Of a stretch of DNA of 64,000 nt, positions 63,954 to 64,000 are shown piece after piece. The stretch's first letter is position 1. Each line of letters opens with the position of its first letter. Under the pieces are notes generated by a model. That model saw only the letters and a list, made by a program, of their open reading frames with translations. It searched no databases and was not told where the DNA came from. A program made the translations under genes and the position numbers. The DNA lies in assembly GCA_001556125.1 (NCBI GenBank), contig LSIG01000139.1, positions 5,458 through 69,457 of the forward strand. The letters are read 5' to 3'. The DNA comes from Rhizobiales bacterium CCH10-E5. GTDB taxonomy: Bacteria > Pseudomonadota > Alphaproteobacteria > Rhizobiales > Beijerinckiaceae.

Positions 63954-64000
63954 CCTTCTCCCCTCGGGGGAGAAGGTGGCACGGCGAAGCCGTGACGGAT
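63954..64000. repeat. Palindromic intergenic repeat cut by the window end
   Basis: Perfect 10-bp arms CCTTCTCCCC (63954-63963) and GGGGAGAAGG (63967-63976) with a 3-base loop, then ACGGC-GAA-GCCGT (63981-63993) and the start of GACGGAT. This is a widespread class of intergenic repeat in Hyphomicrobiales, and the remainder lies beyond the window. It is different from the CGTCATnCTCGGG class. Confidence 0.8.

Overview
The window is a 64 kb stretch of high-GC bacterial chromosome with strong GC bias at third codon positions. Its gene content is that of a free-living alphaproteobacterium of the order Hyphomicrobiales (a Bosea- or Methylobacterium-like organism is my guess, not something I could test). 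Pointers are an Usg-family gene, the uvrC-pgsA-moaD-moaE and lgt-midA-pgeF clusters, an Omp25/31-type outer-membrane barrel, HWE/HisKA_2 histidine kinases, several TRAP-type solute-uptake genes, and palindromic intergenic repeats of the CGTCATnCTCGGG type. No rRNA, tRNA, CRISPR array, insertion sequence or prophage gene was recognised.

Layout. 0-6.5 kb: a chemoreceptor, a CsaA-like tRNA-binding protein and a GAF/HisKA_2 kinase, facing an EnvZ/OmpR-type pair and a MarR regulator. 6.7-12.3 kb: ilvE, then a leftward block uvrC-pgsA-moaD-moaE-DUF1176. 12.5-17.1 kb: an MDR oxidoreductase and the rightward operon lgt-midA-pgeF-DsbA-like isomerase. 17.1-23.4 kb: a pteridine-reductase-like SDR and a glycosyltransferase, an abundant-type outer-membrane barrel, GST, rlmJ, secreted RNase T2 with a small secreted partner, and an FMN-binding PPOX protein. 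23.4-28.5 kb: an orphan TRAP binding protein and an iron alcohol dehydrogenase divergent from their likely GntR regulator, a DMT exporter, and an ArsR/SRPBCC pair. 28.5-35.7 kb: a signalling island with a hybrid kinase plus a periplasmic Mo-domain-like protein without the Mo ligand, a frameshifted HD-GYP response regulator, and a CHASE3 kinase-CheY-REC/HWE-kinase operon. 35.7-43.0 kb: a MarR regulator and a TRAP transporter (dctQMP) divergent from a fused HyuA-HyuB / 5-oxoprolinase-type enzyme. 43.2-47.8 kb: SDR, alpha/beta hydrolase, a second chemoreceptor and an SF1 helicase. 48-53.1 kb: an ECF sigma/anti-sigma pair divergent from DUF4394, followed by DUF1800 and DUF1501. 53.2-59.5 kb: leuD and leuC separated by a metallopeptidase, a small membrane protein and a DUF2442/DUF4160 pair; tryptophan 2,3-dioxygenase divergent from a kynureninase-like enzyme; rplS. 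59.6-64 kb: usg, CIRCE-preceded groES-groEL, an SDR and an FGE/SUMF1-like protein.

The most notable structural signals are a 114-bp nested palindrome carried in frame inside uvrC, a one-base frameshift that separates the HD and GYP halves of an HD-GYP regulator, a degenerate CIRCE upstream of groES, a near-perfect GntR-type operator at 25.8 kb, an AT-rich dyad between kynA and the kynureninase-like gene, a GGAAC-type promoter before the ECF sigma gene, and a family of palindromic repeats filling at least six gene ends. None of these amounts to a clearly new defence or biosynthetic system. The best candidates for undescribed biology are the DUF4160/DUF2442 pair inside the leu genes, the Cys-less Mo-domain protein paired with a hybrid kinase, and the RNase T2 partner protein.
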